The notes below the pieces were generated by a model. That model saw only the letters and a list, made by a program, of their open reading frames with translations. It was not told the DNA's origin and did not search any database. Source: Pseudobdellovibrio sp. (GTDB taxonomy: Bacteria > Bdellovibrionota > Bdellovibrionia > Bdellovibrionales > Bdellovibrionaceae). From it: DNA of 59,003 nt. The stretch spans positions 1 through 59,003 of the forward strand of contig JAJFMT010000016.1 of the NCBI GenBank assembly GCA_020696855.1, in the 5' to 3' direction. The position numbers were made by a program, and so were the translations under genes. Of the stretch, positions 1 through 9,294 are shown one piece after another (the first letter of the stretch is position 1; each line of letters begins with the position of its first letter).

Positions 1-2432
1 TTTGTTAAAAAGCCATCGCAACCCACTTCAATGCATTTCTGCCGGTCGTCGCGCATTGCGTGTGCCGTTAAAGCGACCACCGGGCGAAGATAGTTATTTT
101 CTCTTAACAATCGGGTAGCGGAGTGGCCGTCTAATACCGGCATTTGAACGTCCATAAAGACCATGTCGTAATCCCCGGCCATTGCCTTCTCAAAACCGAT
201 TTTACCGTTGTCTGCGCATTCAACAACGATTCCGGAACGTTTCAGTAACTGATTTATTAAAAACTGGTTATCTTTAGAATCATCGACAACAAGAACTTTT
301 TTGCCTTTCAGGCATTTTTTCATTTCTTTTACGGCATCTTCGAAGTTTGTAATGGGTTTTAAATTCGTACTGACTTCAAGAGTGAATACACTGCCTTTTC
401 CCTCTTCGGAGCTGCTGAGATACAAGTCTCCGTCAAGGCCGTTTGCCAGTTTCTTTGAGAGAAACAACCCAAGACCGGTGCCGCCGTACTCTCTCGTGAC
501 AGAGGCGTCCGCCTGAGAGAACGGCTGAAACAAATGCTTTTGCGAATCAGCACCGATGCCGATGCCGGAGTCCATTACATCAAAGATCATGCGGTTTCTT
601 TTTCGGTCAAGGCTCACAAATATCCGGACCCATCCCTGATGAGTAAATTTAATCGCATTACCGATAATATTAGTCAGAATCTGTTTTAAACGAAGGCTGT
701 CGGTTACAAGCTGATCCGGTATTTCTGTTTCCATATCAAGTGAAAGCGAAATATTTTTTCCGTAAGCCTTGGTCTGCATGGAATCAAAAATTTCATAGAT
801 AAGAGTTTTGACCGAACAGTTTGCCATTTCCATTTTCAGCTGGCCGGCTTCAACTTTTGACAGATCCAGAATGTCATTAATCAAAGCCATCAGATGTTCG
901 CCGTTTTTCTGAATGATATCGTGATAACGCTGCCGCATTTCCGGTTTTAAATCTTCATTTTGCAACAGCTTGTTAAATCCGATCAGAGAATTCAGGGGCG
1001 TTCTGATCTCATGAGACATATTGGCCAGAAATGTCGACTTATAGTTATTTGCTTTTTCAGCCTGCTCTCTGGCCTTGCGTTCGCGTTTATAAAGCAGGAT
1101 TTTATCAATAGCAAGGCCAGCTCTTCGCCCGATTTCTTCTGCCGCTGCAAGTTCAAAATTCGAATAGTGGCGGTCCGACTCTGAAAAGACGAGGGTAATA
1201 ACTCCCAGCCGCCCGAAGCTTCCCACAATTGGAACGACCATGGCAGATTTAATTTTCATCGCAAGGATAGACTGAACATGATTTTCTTCAGAGGTGGACG
1301 CACGGATGATTTCTTCAGTCAGATGATGAAATATTGCAGGCTGTCCGGTTCTTATAACAGAGGATGCGGTGGTCATACTCTTCCAGCCGGAATATAATTT
1401 TTTCTGAAAGCTCAGAAGCTCTTCTCTTTTATTAGCATCGGGGTGCCAGGTTTTACTCACTGCAGTTTCCGTATCACCGATGATTTCGATCATACACCAG
1501 TCTGCAATAGCAGGAACCAGTAACTCACAAAGTTTTTGCACCGTGCTTCCTGCATCAAGAGATGCATTTAGTGCAATGCCTGCGTCCGCGATCAGTTTCA
1601 ATATGGCTTTATTTTTTTTCAGCGTCTGCTCTTGAACTTTGTGAGCCGTGAAATCTTTAAAAATGCAGACTGAATAAAGAACTTCGCCAGTGTGATCAAA
1701 CACGGGGGCCGCGCTGATAATGGCCCAGCGAGTGTCATTTGATCTTCTATTTTTGAACTGTATGACAGTTTCAGGCGGTTTTAGTCCTTGTAAGGCCAGA
1801 ACAGCCGGAAGCTTTTCGGGCGGAATCAGTTCGCCGGCCTCATTTGCGACGACAAAATTGTTGATGAGCGTGGCTGTATCGCTGGCCAGGATTTCTGTTA
1901 CGCTGTCAAAGCCGCACATCTCCGCACCGACCGGGTTTGCGTAAATGACCTCTCCTGTTTTACTGAAAACGGTTACGCCATCTGTAATTCCTTCGAGAAT
2001 GACCTGAAGTTTGTTACGCGACTGATTCAAATCCATCAGTAATTGGCGCTGCTCTTGAATATCAGTGGCGCTTCCCAGCCATCGGGTGATCTTGCCGTTT
2101 TTGTCGTGAACAGGCGCCGCTCGCCCTAAAAACCAGCGGTAGGTTCCGTCAAAGCGGCGAATACGGCATTGAGTTTCAAAAAGCTTTCCAGTTTCAACAG
2201 ACTCTTTCCATTTTCTAGTAGATTCGGGATTGTCATCCAGGTGAACGGCGCGCAGCCAGTTCGTGACGGGATCGCCCGAGTTGGTCTTTCCGATATAGTC
2301 GTGACAGCGACGATTTATATAGTCGATTTTTCCGTTTGGATCGGCAGTCCATAAAAAATCCAGTACGGATTCAGCGAGTTCAAAAAAATCGGCTTGCTTT
2401 GATTGCGCCTCAAGTGATGTCGTCAATGTCAT
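1..2432 (-). CDS. Hybrid sensor histidine kinase (PAS-PAS-GAF-HisKA-HATPase-REC), 3' end cut by the window
   Basis: The frame is open from an ATG at 2432 to base 1, so about 810 residues are present and the C terminus is missing. Two PAS domains (about residues 15-130 and 140-260) are followed by a GAF domain (275-425). The HisKA box is FLANMSHEIRTPLNSLIG with the phospho-accepting His at about 474. The ATPase shows an N box (NIIGNAIKFT), DSGIGI and GTGLGL. A receiver domain starts near 705, with phospho-Asp about 761 in FMDVQMP and the conserved Lys in GFLTK at the edge. There is no membrane segment, so it is probably a cytoplasmic sensor. The ligand and the partner are unknown. An AGAAGGG-type ribosome site precedes the ATG. 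No neighbour in the window indicates its pathway. Confidence 0.93.
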   Translation of the reverse strand, partial: MTLTTSLEAQSKQADFFELAESVLDFLWTADPNGKIDYINRRCHDYIGKTNSGDPVTNWLRAVHLDDNPESTRKWKESVETGKLFETQCRIRRFDGTYRWFLGRAAPVHDKNGKITRWLGSATDIQEQRQLLMDLNQSRNKLQVILEGITDGVTVFSKTGEVIYANPVGAEMCGFDSVTEILASDTATLINNFVVANEAGELIPPEKLPAVLALQGLKPPETVIQFKNRRSNDTRWAIISAAPVFDHTGEVLYSVCIFKDFTAHKVQEQTLKKNKAILKLIADAGIALNASLDAGSTVQKLCELLVPAIADWCMIEIIGDTETAVSKTWHPDANKREELLSFQKKLYSGWKSMTTASSVIRTGQPAIFHHLTEEIIRASTSEENHVQSILAMKIKSAMVVPIVGSFGRLGVITLVFSESDRHYSNFELAAAEEIGRRAGLAIDKILLYKRERKAREQAEKANNYKSTFLANMSHEIRTPLNSLIGFNKLLQNEDLKPEMRQRYHDIIQKNGEHLMALINDILDLSKVEAGQLKMEMANCSVKTLIYEIFDSMQTKAYGKNISLSLDMETEIPDQLVTDSLRLKQILTNIIGNAIKFTHQGWVRIFVSLDRKRNRMIFDVMDSGIGIGADSQKHLFQPFSQADASVTREYGGTGLGLFLSKKLANGLDGDLYLSSSEEGKGSVFTLEVSTNLKPITNFEDAVKEMKKCLKGKKVLVVDDSKDNQFLINQLLKRSGIVVECADNGKIGFEKAMAGDYDMVFMDVQMPVLDGHSATRLLRENNYLRPVVALTAHAMRDDRQKCIEVGCDGFLT

Positions 2433-2591
2433 AGGTGCGCCCTTCTACAGCACGCTGGAATAAAAGCAAATCAGCTATTGTTTGTGAAGAAATCACGACA
2501 AATTACTGAACTTTAATTAAGCGTTTTCACAGAGAAGCTCAAATTGTAGGAAATTAATTTAACAGATTTTTATAATGTAAGATGATGACAG

Positions 2592-2626
2592 AAAAAAAAG
2601 CCTCTCTGCGGGGGGCGCAGAGAGGC
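2592..2626 (-). terminator. Rho-independent terminator of the glycosidase-lipoprotein operon
   Basis: A perfect 11-bp stem (2600-2610 with 2616-2626) closes a GGGGG loop. Eight A residues at 2592-2599 give a U-run on the minus strand. It lies about 40 bp after the stop of the small lipoprotein gene. Confidence 0.92.
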
Positions 2627-2663
2627 CGTGAAAAACAATCCGGAAGAAATTGTTTTTCTAAAA

Positions 2664-2864
2664 CTAATTTTCGATAGACTGCTGGTCCGTTTCGATAGTT
2701 CTGTTAACACTCAATGGGTATTGAAGTGTCGGCATTCCTTCGATAGATGAAACAGCTTCATCAGTTGTACTGACACCGCTCGGAGAGCAGCCGGTTAACC
2801 ATGAGCCCGCGATAAGAGCTACCATCATTCCCATTGTTAATCGTGTGAGTAAGTAATTTTTCAT
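2664..2864 (-). CDS. Small lipoprotein (66 aa)
   Basis: The protein has a basic N terminus, a hydrophobic stretch and the canonical lipobox LTGC with Cys at about residue 26. About 40 polar residues remain after processing. It begins 11 bp after the stop of the secreted 839-aa glycosidase-like gene, with a strong AAAGGAG ribosome site, and ends just before a strong terminator, so the two genes form one transcript. No known family is recognised. It could be a small anchor or chaperone-like partner of the glycosidase, or an unrelated membrane-stress lipoprotein. The context supports only co-expression. Confidence 0.75.
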   Translation of the reverse strand: MKNYLLTRLTMGMMVALIAGSWLTGCSPSGVSTTDEAVSSIEGMPTLQYPLSVNRTIETDQQSIEN

Positions 2865-2875
2865 TTTCTACTCCT

Positions 2876-5395
2876 TTAGTTTCTGATCGCTTCGTTGAAA
2901 GTAGTCCAAAGTGGATTCGTCATCGGAACAAAATCCTGGAATCCGTACCACCAGAAGTACCCGCCGACATAATTCGGCTGAGCGATGCTCATGTTATAGT
3001 AACGAGTGATGTAAGACGCTTTTTTCGATGAAACGTTTGTACCAACTTCTCCGAAACCAATTTTTGAATTCGGGAACATAGCTGCCAGTTTTTGATAAAC
3101 TGCAGGCCAGTTCGGCTGAAGATTGTTACAATCGTCTTCGTAATAACTGATCCATACATAATCAAGACCCGACTTCATAGCGGCCGGAACGTTGTTTTGC
3201 GCCCAAGTAAACATTTCGTTTTGAGGGTACATCCAACAGTCTTCATTATAATAAAGAGTCAGAGCGGTTTTCTTACCTGCATTTTTCACAAGGTTGTAAG
3301 AGGTCGACATTTTTGCAACGACGTCAGCAGTTGATCCCAGCCATTCGCCGTTGATTTCGTTTCCGACTTCCCAGATATCAACATTGTTTCCCAATGTGTT
3401 CATGTACTCAGTTGTTCTGGCTCCGTACTGTGAAGTTGTAATCGACTTCATGTAGAAAGAATCCAGAATTTCACCCATGACAAAGCTGACCGCATGAATT
3501 TGTGAAGCGGCATTCGCGTAATACGAAGCGGCCATACCTTCATCAAACACGATACGTGTGGTCGGCTTTTGGCTTAAGCTCTTTAACGATGTAATGATCG
3601 AACTTAAATTTCCGATCTGATCAATCGTGATCCCGTAGACCTGTCCAGTTGGAGTCGGTGTAGGAGATGGAGCCGGTGCAGGGGCTGGCGCAGGTGCAGG
3701 TGCAGGAGCCGGTGCTGTCGTGCCCGGAGGCGGACAGTAAATGGTGCTCACAGTTCCTGACCACCAACCCGTATTCGTACATACTACTGAGTAGTAACCG
3801 CCACCAGTTACAGTTGCCTGAACAGGAGTGCTGCTAGGGACTGACTTTGGTAATGTCGCCGAACATGTTTGAGTTTGACCTGAGCTGTTAGGCGCAGATG
3901 CAAAAGTTCTTGTGATCGAAGGACACATCACTGAGCTTACCGCAGGTGCCGGACAACTTGAAGTTGTAGGCGTAGCCGCCCATGCTCCGGTTGACTGACA
4001 TACTAAGGAGTACTTTCCGCCATTAGTCACGCTTGCAACAACAGCAGTCGTGCTGGCTGTCGACGTTGGTAATGTGGCTGTACAAACCTGAGTTTGACCG
4101 GCGCTATTCGCAGGTGAAGTGATCGATTTTGTTGTTGATGGGCACGAGGCAACCGGAGTGGGAGAAGGCGATGGAGCAGGCGCTGGCGCCGGAGTTGGCG
4201 ACGTCGTTGTTGTTCCAGTGTAGTTCTTCCATACAGATAGCTGAGTCCATGCGTTGGCTTTTCTGATTTGTTCAAAGTCATAAACATCGACACCGATATT
4301 TAAGTCTTTAACTGAATCCATCGCAGCCTGAAATTCAGAAAGTGTCGGTGTTACAGTTGTGTAAGCCCCGGCAAATGTAGAAATCTCAAAGTGTGCAATA
4401 GGAATCGCGCGCGAACCGATCATGTTTTTAAAAGCCTGAGTGGCTGCACGGGTCCAAGTCGAAGGATTAAACTTCGTGGCACCGTAATCCGCTGCCCATT
4501 GCTGCCAGATCAACTCTGCCATCACATATGTCAGCTTGTTTGAAGGCATCGCCATGATACCGTCCAAATCAAGACCGATATTGTCACGCAAAATAGAAAG
4601 CGGGTGCAATGTTCCGTCAGATTTCACAGGCAAGGTCTGAACCAAGTAAGATTTCTTTCCGGCTGCTGCTGCAGTAGAAGTTAAAATCTGAATCAGGTCA
4701 GTCATACCTTGAGCACGAAAGGCAACCCAGTTTGCATCGCCAAGTGTTCCTGTCGGGTACTTAGCTTTGTAAGCGTTGTTAGCTGACGCACTGTAATCCA
4801 CTTCTTTACGCCAGTAGTAATCTACTGTCGGTTCAACGGCTTCGAGACCGTCGATGTCAGGATTTTTAGCTAGTAGATCCTGGTAAAGACCTTTTAACCA
4901 ATTTTTGAAATCCTGGTTATGAGCTGAAAGCTGGTATACATCCGCGAACGGCTTGTAATCGGCTCCTGCTTTGGTTTTCACACGCCAGGCCGGATTGTTA
5001 GTCCATACTGTTCTAAAGTTATTTACCGGTACGACCGCTACAACTTTAATACCGTTGGCTTTGGCGACTGTTGTGATTTCTTTGAAGATGTTGGCTTTAC
5101 CGTATCCACCCTCAACCGCAGATTGAGTGTAGGTTGTAGGATACCAAGCACCGTAAACTGAATTGTAAGCATAAAGGAATAATGTATTAGTTCCGGTATT
5201 TTTTGCTTTGCTTACAATGTCGTTGGCAACGGCTGTAACCGACTGCCCAGAATGAGAGCCATAAAAGTAGCTGGGATCAACCCGCAAACCTTTTATGACA
5301 GGACTCGCTGTTTGTGCAGGAGTTTGCACACTTAAAAAAGTCAGCATACTGAAAAGTATTGCTGTCAGCGAAAAAGAGTATTTCTTTTTATTCAT
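2876..5395 (-). CDS. Secreted two-catalytic-domain glycosidase-like protein with Cys-rich repeats
   Basis: The protein has 839 residues and a signal peptide (about 1-28, ending near PAQTA). Residues 33-395 form a TIM-barrel-like domain of the putative glycosyl-hydrolase type, clearly paralogous to the divergent gene at 6048. A TTTTSPTPAPAPAPSPSPTP-like linker follows, then two imperfect repeats of about 65 residues with three Cys each (about 418-485 and 491-555), and a long Pro-Ala linker. The C-terminal domain resembles clan GH-A: GNEINGEW places a candidate acid/base at Glu680, and GFGEVG a candidate nucleophile at Glu783. It is probably exported to digest or bind an extracellular or prey polysaccharide; the substrate is unknown. 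It is co-transcribed with the downstream lipoprotein. Confidence 0.85.
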   Translation of the reverse strand: MNKKKYSFSLTAILFSMLTFLSVQTPAQTASPVIKGLRVDPSYFYGSHSGQSVTAVANDIVSKAKNTGTNTLFLYAYNSVYGAWYPTTYTQSAVEGGYGKANIFKEITTVAKANGIKVVAVVPVNNFRTVWTNNPAWRVKTKAGADYKPFADVYQLSAHNQDFKNWLKGLYQDLLAKNPDIDGLEAVEPTVDYYWRKEVDYSASANNAYKAKYPTGTLGDANWVAFRAQGMTDLIQILTSTAAAAGKKSYLVQTLPVKSDGTLHPLSILRDNIGLDLDGIMAMPSNKLTYVMAELIWQQWAADYGATKFNPSTWTRAATQAFKNMIGSRAIPIAHFEISTFAGAYTTVTPTLSEFQAAMDSVKDLNIGVDVYDFEQIRKANAWTQLSVWKNYTGTTTTSPTPAPAPAPSPSPTPVASCPSTTKSITSPANSAGQTQVCTATLPTSTASTTAVVASVTNGGKYSLVCQSTGAWAATPTTSSCPAPAVSSVMCPSITRTFASAPNSSGQTQTCSATLPKSVPSSTPVQATVTGGGYYSVVCTNTGWWSGTVSTIYCPPPGTTAPAPAPAPAPAPAPAPSPTPTPTGQVYGITIDQIGNLSSIITSLKSLSQKPTTRIVFDEGMAASYYANAASQIHAVSFVMGEILDSFYMKSITTSQYGARTTEYMNTLGNNVDIWEVGNEINGEWLGSTADVVAKMSTSYNLVKNAGKKTALTLYYNEDCWMYPQNEMFTWAQNNVPAAMKSGLDYVWISYYEDDCNNLQPNWPAVYQKLAAMFPNSKIGFGEVGTNVSSKKASYITRYYNMSIAQPNYVGGYFWWYGFQDFVPMTNPLWTTFNEAIRN

Positions 5396-5499
5396 TTTTT
5401 AATTCTCCTTCGAGTTTGATGCACGGATAAACGCTGATAATTTGTTGAAAATCCGGCATGGTCCCTTTACGAAATGAAAAATAAATGGTTAATTTTCGG

Positions 5500-5533
5500 A
5501 AAAAAGGCATGCGAGTAGCCGTGCGGCCACGCC
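5500..5533 (-). terminator. Terminator-like hairpin in the leader of the 839-aa gene (possible attenuator)
   Basis: On the minus strand GGCGTG pairs with CATGCC (one G-U pair) around an inner GCC/GGC hairpin and is followed by six U. It lies about 105 bp upstream of the ATG at 5395, in the likely 5' leader. It could terminate read-through or act as a regulated attenuator. The fold was worked out by eye. Confidence 0.45.
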
Positions 5534-6047
5534 ACCTGAACTCCGGGTTATCATTTCGTTGCTTATTATGTTTGGCTCCGCTGAGAAATTTCAGTCGGGG
5601 CCCGCTAAAGATTTTAAGTTCCGCTAAAACAATGCATGTTTCTCAAAACCAGTAAGGGATGTGTTTTGTTTGTTAAATGACTGAGTTAAAGCTTCCTTGC
5701 TAATGAAAATGAGACCGTCATTAATAATCTTCATTTTTCTTAACCTCCTTCTGTTCTTAAAGTTACATAGAGAAAAATTTTTTGCATTCAAAAAATTAAT
5801 TTTTTTTAACATGTCTGGACCAACAAAAATTTCGCTAATTGTCGAATCTGTAAATGACGAAAATGATTCACGAATTTTTTTTGAAGTTTCTAAAGTTTTG
5901 TGTCGAAACATTTTTTTAGTTTGGTACGAATTAACCCCACAAGGGTAGTTTCAAACAAAATTACGGGGAATTAATTCCTTGCTGCTGTGATTTTTTGGCA
6001 CTTTTACAGAGGGAAAACAAGGATCGCATTTTGCAATTCGAAAAAAG
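5534..6047. other. Long AT-rich divergent intergenic region with a structured segment
   Basis: This is most of a 652-bp gap between the two divergent glycosidase paralogues. Near 5574-5602 a strong hairpin is visible: GGCTCCG-CTGA pairs with TCAG-T-CGGGGCC through one G-U pair on the plus strand. The rest is AT-rich, with poly-T and poly-A tracts typical of promoters. Two short open frames (5624-5911 minus, 5697-5948 plus) overlap each other, lack ribosome sites and do not look like proteins. Both divergent promoters probably lie here, but no exact -10/-35 pair can be assigned. Confidence 0.5.
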
Positions 6048-7247
6048 GTGTTTAATCTACTGCTGAAGTTGTTTGATGTTGTTTGCGGAAAATTTTTTAC
6101 AAAGCCCAGTAAAATATTTGCATTCGCATTAGCTGTTGCCGTGGTGCAGCCGTTACCGGCGCCCGAGTTCAAAGTAAACGGAATGCGAATTGACATCAGT
6201 TACATGTACAAACTTTATCCTAAAAAAAAGGTCGGAGAAGTTGTCAGCGAAATCATCGAAAATTCGAAAAAAGGCTCTATAAACACTTTGTTTATTTATG
6301 CGTTCAGCAGTGTGTACGGCGCGTACTATATGACGGATTACAAATTCGCCTCTGTCGAAAAGGGCTTTGGTATTCACAACATTCTGAAAGAGCTGACAAC
6401 GGCAGCTAAAAGCAATGGAATCCGCGTGGTGGCTGTTGTGCCGATCAACAGTTTCAAAGAAGCGTGGGAAAAGAATCCTGAATGGCGGGTAAAAGACAAA
6501 AAAGGAAGAGATTACCGGCCGGGAAAAGATATATACCCGGTTTCGCTCTGGCATCCTGAATTCAGAAAATGGGTGCAGGGCCTTTACGAAGATTTACTTT
6601 ACCGCCATCCCGATCTCGATGGACTTGAAGCACTAGAGCCCAGCGTTGATTTTAACTGGAACAAACAAACCGATTATAATCCCGTTGCAACTGCTACCTT
6701 CAAATCGTTTTATCCGGATTCGCCTTTGGGCGGGGACGACTGGCTTTTCTTCAGAGCGCGCGGCATGACCGAAGTTATTGCCATCATGAATGCCAGCGCA
6801 CGCAATGCAGGAAAAAAATCTTATGTGGTTCACACATGGCCGGCAAAATCAAACGGCAAGCTTTATACGGGTTCAGAAATCAAAGAAATGACCGGTCTTG
6901 ATATTCACGGGCTTCTCAAGCTGGAAGGCCCAAGTAAGCTGGACTACCTCGTTACAGAATTGATCTGGCAGCAATGGGCGGCGGAGTACGGTAAAAAGAA
7001 ATTTACCGCGCAGTGGCCCAAAGAAGCGGCCAAAGAAGTTATTAAATTTGTGAATCACCGCAGCGGCGTCATGATTCACGTAGAGCCGACTCCTTTCAAA
7101 GGCAAGAAAGGGCAAGTTGTGCCCTCACTGAAAGAGTTTTCCGAAACTTTGACTTCGCTGCGCGATCTGAACGTCGGGGTCGGGGTGTATGATTACAACC
7201 AAATCGTAAAGCTCAATGCATGGAGCGTCCTGGCTTTATCTAATTAA
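6048..7247 (+). CDS. Secreted glycosidase-like protein, paralogue of the 839-aa protein's N-terminal domain
   Basis: The protein has 399 residues starting at GTG 6048, with a hydrophobic stretch (about 20-38) that fits an unusual signal peptide or anchor. No clear ribosome site is seen, so the start is uncertain. From about residue 43 it matches the N-terminal domain of the divergent 2876-5395 product in the same order: NTLFIYAFSSVYGAYY, RVVAVVPINSF, DGLEALEPSVDFNW, ELIWQQWAAEYG and GVGVYDYNQI. It lacks the Cys repeats and the second barrel. The conserved acidic residues in the DGLEALEPSVD block may be catalytic. The function is inferred only as carbohydrate-active. The following monooxygenase frame overlaps its 3' end. 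Confidence 0.8.
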   Translation: MFNLLLKLFDVVCGKFFTKPSKIFAFALAVAVVQPLPAPEFKVNGMRIDISYMYKLYPKKKVGEVVSEIIENSKKGSINTLFIYAFSSVYGAYYMTDYKFASVEKGFGIHNILKELTTAAKSNGIRVVAVVPINSFKEAWEKNPEWRVKDKKGRDYRPGKDIYPVSLWHPEFRKWVQGLYEDLLYRHPDLDGLEALEPSVDFNWNKQTDYNPVATATFKSFYPDSPLGGDDWLFFRARGMTEVIAIMNASARNAGKKSYVVHTWPAKSNGKLYTGSEIKEMTGLDIHGLLKLEGPSKLDYLVTELIWQQWAAEYGKKKFTAQWPKEAAKEVIKFVNHRSGVMIHVEPTPFKGKKGQVVPSLKEFSETLTSLRDLNVGVGVYDYNQIVKLNAWSVLALSN

Positions 7248-8808
7248 CTATGTCCTGTACGATTTTTCTGTGGCTTCTGAAAACAAAATTCCCGTACTCA
7301 TTTGCGGTGCCGGCCCAACCGGTTTAGTTCTCGCTCTCTGGCTGAAAAGAAAAGGAATTGCCTTCCGGATTTTCGACAAAAGCGCCGGCCCGGGCGAAAC
7401 ATCCCGCGCTTTAGCAGTACAGGCCAGAACACTCGAGTTCTATAATCAATTGGGAATCGCCCGGGACTTGATTGATGCCGGCATTGAAGTTCCTGAATTG
7501 ATCTTAAGGCGCAAAGGTAAAAAAGTGGCGACCGCAAAGTTCGGCGCCATCGGAAAAGAAATGAGCCCGTTTCCGTATCTTCTGTTTTGCTCTCAGGATG
7601 TTCATGAAGCGCTGTTATGTAAACAGCTCGAAAAAGAAGGCGTCGTCATTGAACGGCAGACAGAACTCATCGGTCTTTCGCAGAATAAAAATTCAGTTAC
7701 AGCAAAAATTAAAAGTCCCAAAGGAGTAGAAGTCATAAAAGCTGAATACCTTTGCGGCTGCGACGGGGCGCGAAGTGCGGTCCGGCATTTTAACGAAGAA
7801 AGCTTTCCGGGCGGATCTTACGAGCAGATCTTTTTTGTCGCCGACGTTCAAGCCACCGGCGAGATGGCTGAGGGCGGAGTTCAAATCAGTGTCAGCATGA
7901 AAGACTTTTGTATTGTGATGCCGATCAAGTCAAAAGGAAGTATCAGGCTGACCGGCGTCGTGCCGCCAGAGAGCGAAAAAAAAGAGAAGCTCAGCTACGA
8001 TGATGTTGCAGAATCAATCAGAATAAACACAGGCCTCAATGTAAAAAAAGTGAACTGGTTTTCAACTTATCACGTTCATCACAGAGTCGCGACGCACTTT
8101 CAAAAAGGACGAGTGTTTATTGCAGGAGACGCCGGCCATATTCACAGTCCTGCCGGCGGGCAGGGAATGAATACGGGTATCGGAGATGCCATTAACCTGG
8201 CGTGGAAGCTCAGTGATGTAATCAATGGACGCTTCAGCGAAAAAATTCTGGAAAGTTACGAAGCTGAGAGAATGGCCTTTGCGAAGGTGCTGATCAAATC
8301 CACCGATCAGGCGTTCAAAGTTATCGCCAGCCGGGGTTTAGCCGGTTCATTGTTCCGAACTTATGTTTTACCTGAATTTTTTTCGCGCGTAACCCGCTTC
8401 AAGGCAGGTTTAAAATTAATGTTTCGAACTGTTTCGCAAATACGAATTCACTATCATGAAAGTTTTCTCAGTAAGGGAAAATTAGGAACTATTCGTGCGG
8501 GCGACCGTCTTCCTTGGGCTGCAATCGGCGGTTCGCATAATTATGAGCCGTTGAAGAATTTAGACTGGCAAGTGCACGTTTACGGCAAGGTGAAAGAAAG
8601 TTTTAAAAAAGAATTTAAAAAACCGGTAGCCGGACTGGAGCTTAAACTTTTCGAGTTTCCATGGAGCCCGGGTGTGGCCAAAAAGGGTTTTGTAGAAAGC
8701 GCAGTTTACGTGATCAGGCCCGACGGCCACATCGCTACCTTGTCGGCCGCGCAAAATATCAGTTATATTAAAAAATATTTTAAATCGATAGGCGGGAACA
8801 GTGACTAA
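7216..8808 (+). CDS. FAD-dependent aromatic-ring hydroxylase-type monooxygenase
   Basis: This is a flavoprotein monooxygenase of the FAD_binding_3 (phenol hydroxylase/MhpA-like) family, about 530 aa. It has the Rossmann motif PVLICGAGPTGLV, a DG motif in CGCDGARSAV, and the second FAD motif VFIAGDAGHIHSPAGGQGMN near residue 300-320. A C-terminal thioredoxin-like segment ends with VYVIRPDGHIATL. Members use NAD(P)H and O2 to hydroxylate aromatic or polyketide-like substrates. The ATG at 7216 overlaps the upstream gene; GTG 7270 gives the usual distance to the Rossmann motif and may be the true start. The stop overlaps the next gene by 8 bp, suggesting coupling with the SnoaL-like protein. The substrate is unknown. 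Confidence 0.88.
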   Translation: MHGASWLYLINYVLYDFSVASENKIPVLICGAGPTGLVLALWLKRKGIAFRIFDKSAGPGETSRALAVQARTLEFYNQLGIARDLIDAGIEVPELILRRKGKKVATAKFGAIGKEMSPFPYLLFCSQDVHEALLCKQLEKEGVVIERQTELIGLSQNKNSVTAKIKSPKGVEVIKAEYLCGCDGARSAVRHFNEESFPGGSYEQIFFVADVQATGEMAEGGVQISVSMKDFCIVMPIKSKGSIRLTGVVPPESEKKEKLSYDDVAESIRINTGLNVKKVNWFSTYHVHHRVATHFQKGRVFIAGDAGHIHSPAGGQGMNTGIGDAINLAWKLSDVINGRFSEKILESYEAERMAFAKVLIKSTDQAFKVIASRGLAGSLFRTYVLPEFFSRVTRFKAGLKLMFRTVSQIRIHYHESFLSKGKLGTIRAGDRLPWAAIGGSHNYEPLKNLDWQVHVYGKVKESFKKEFKKPVAGLELKLFEFPWSPGVAKKGFVESAVYVIRPDGHIATLSAAQNISYIKKYFKSIGGNSD

Positions 8809-9172
8809 TAAAGAAATCGCAACTTCATTTTTGCAAATGGCAAGTTCAGGCAACGTAAGACCGGCATATGAAAAGTATGTGGCTTCAAACTTCATTCACC
8901 ACAATCAGTATTTCAAAGGTGACCGCCGGTCATTGATGGAAGCGATGGAGTCCGCTTCTAAATCTCATCCGAACAAATCGTTTGAAACAAAGTTCATATA
9001 TGAAGACGGGAATAAAGTTATTACTCATTCTCTGGTTAAGAGGGCTGTCGCAGATCAGCCTGATGTCGCTGTGGTTCATATCTTCCGTTTTGAAGGGGAT
9101 AAAATCGCCGAGCTTTGGGATCTGGGTCAGCCGCTGGACCCCAATTCACCGAATGAAAACGGCCCGTTCTAA
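8801..9172 (+). CDS. SnoaL-like (NTF2-fold) protein
   Basis: This is a 123-aa single-domain protein with a GTG start inside the end of the monooxygenase gene. The pattern NFIHHNQYFKGDR followed by ...AVVHIFRFEGDKIAELWD is typical of SnoaL-like polyketide-cyclase/NTF2 proteins. These cyclise or isomerise small molecules, or are simple ligand-binding proteins. Its coupling to a flavin hydroxylase suggests both act on the same small molecule. No catalytic residue can be assigned with certainty. Confidence 0.85.
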   Translation: MTNKEIATSFLQMASSGNVRPAYEKYVASNFIHHNQYFKGDRRSLMEAMESASKSHPNKSFETKFIYEDGNKVITHSLVKRAVADQPDVAVVHIFRFEGDKIAELWDLGQPLDPNSPNENGPF

Positions 9173-9294
9173 GCGCACAATTCCTCTTTTGGGGAGTTTT
9201 AGTTCGATCCTCATCTCATCTGAAAAGAAACAGCTTTTTAACCATAATCAATCTGGCTAATGGTTTGCTTGTCTTCCTGTAGCAAGGGGGGACT

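Noticed and set aside
5624..5948. Two overlapping short open frames on opposite strands in the divergent gap
   Set aside because: They overlap each other, lack ribosome sites, and their composition follows the AT-rich background.
6153..6554. 133-codon antisense frame
   Set aside because: It lies wholly inside the 6048-7247 glycosidase-like gene, whose frame has clear homology with the neighbour gene.
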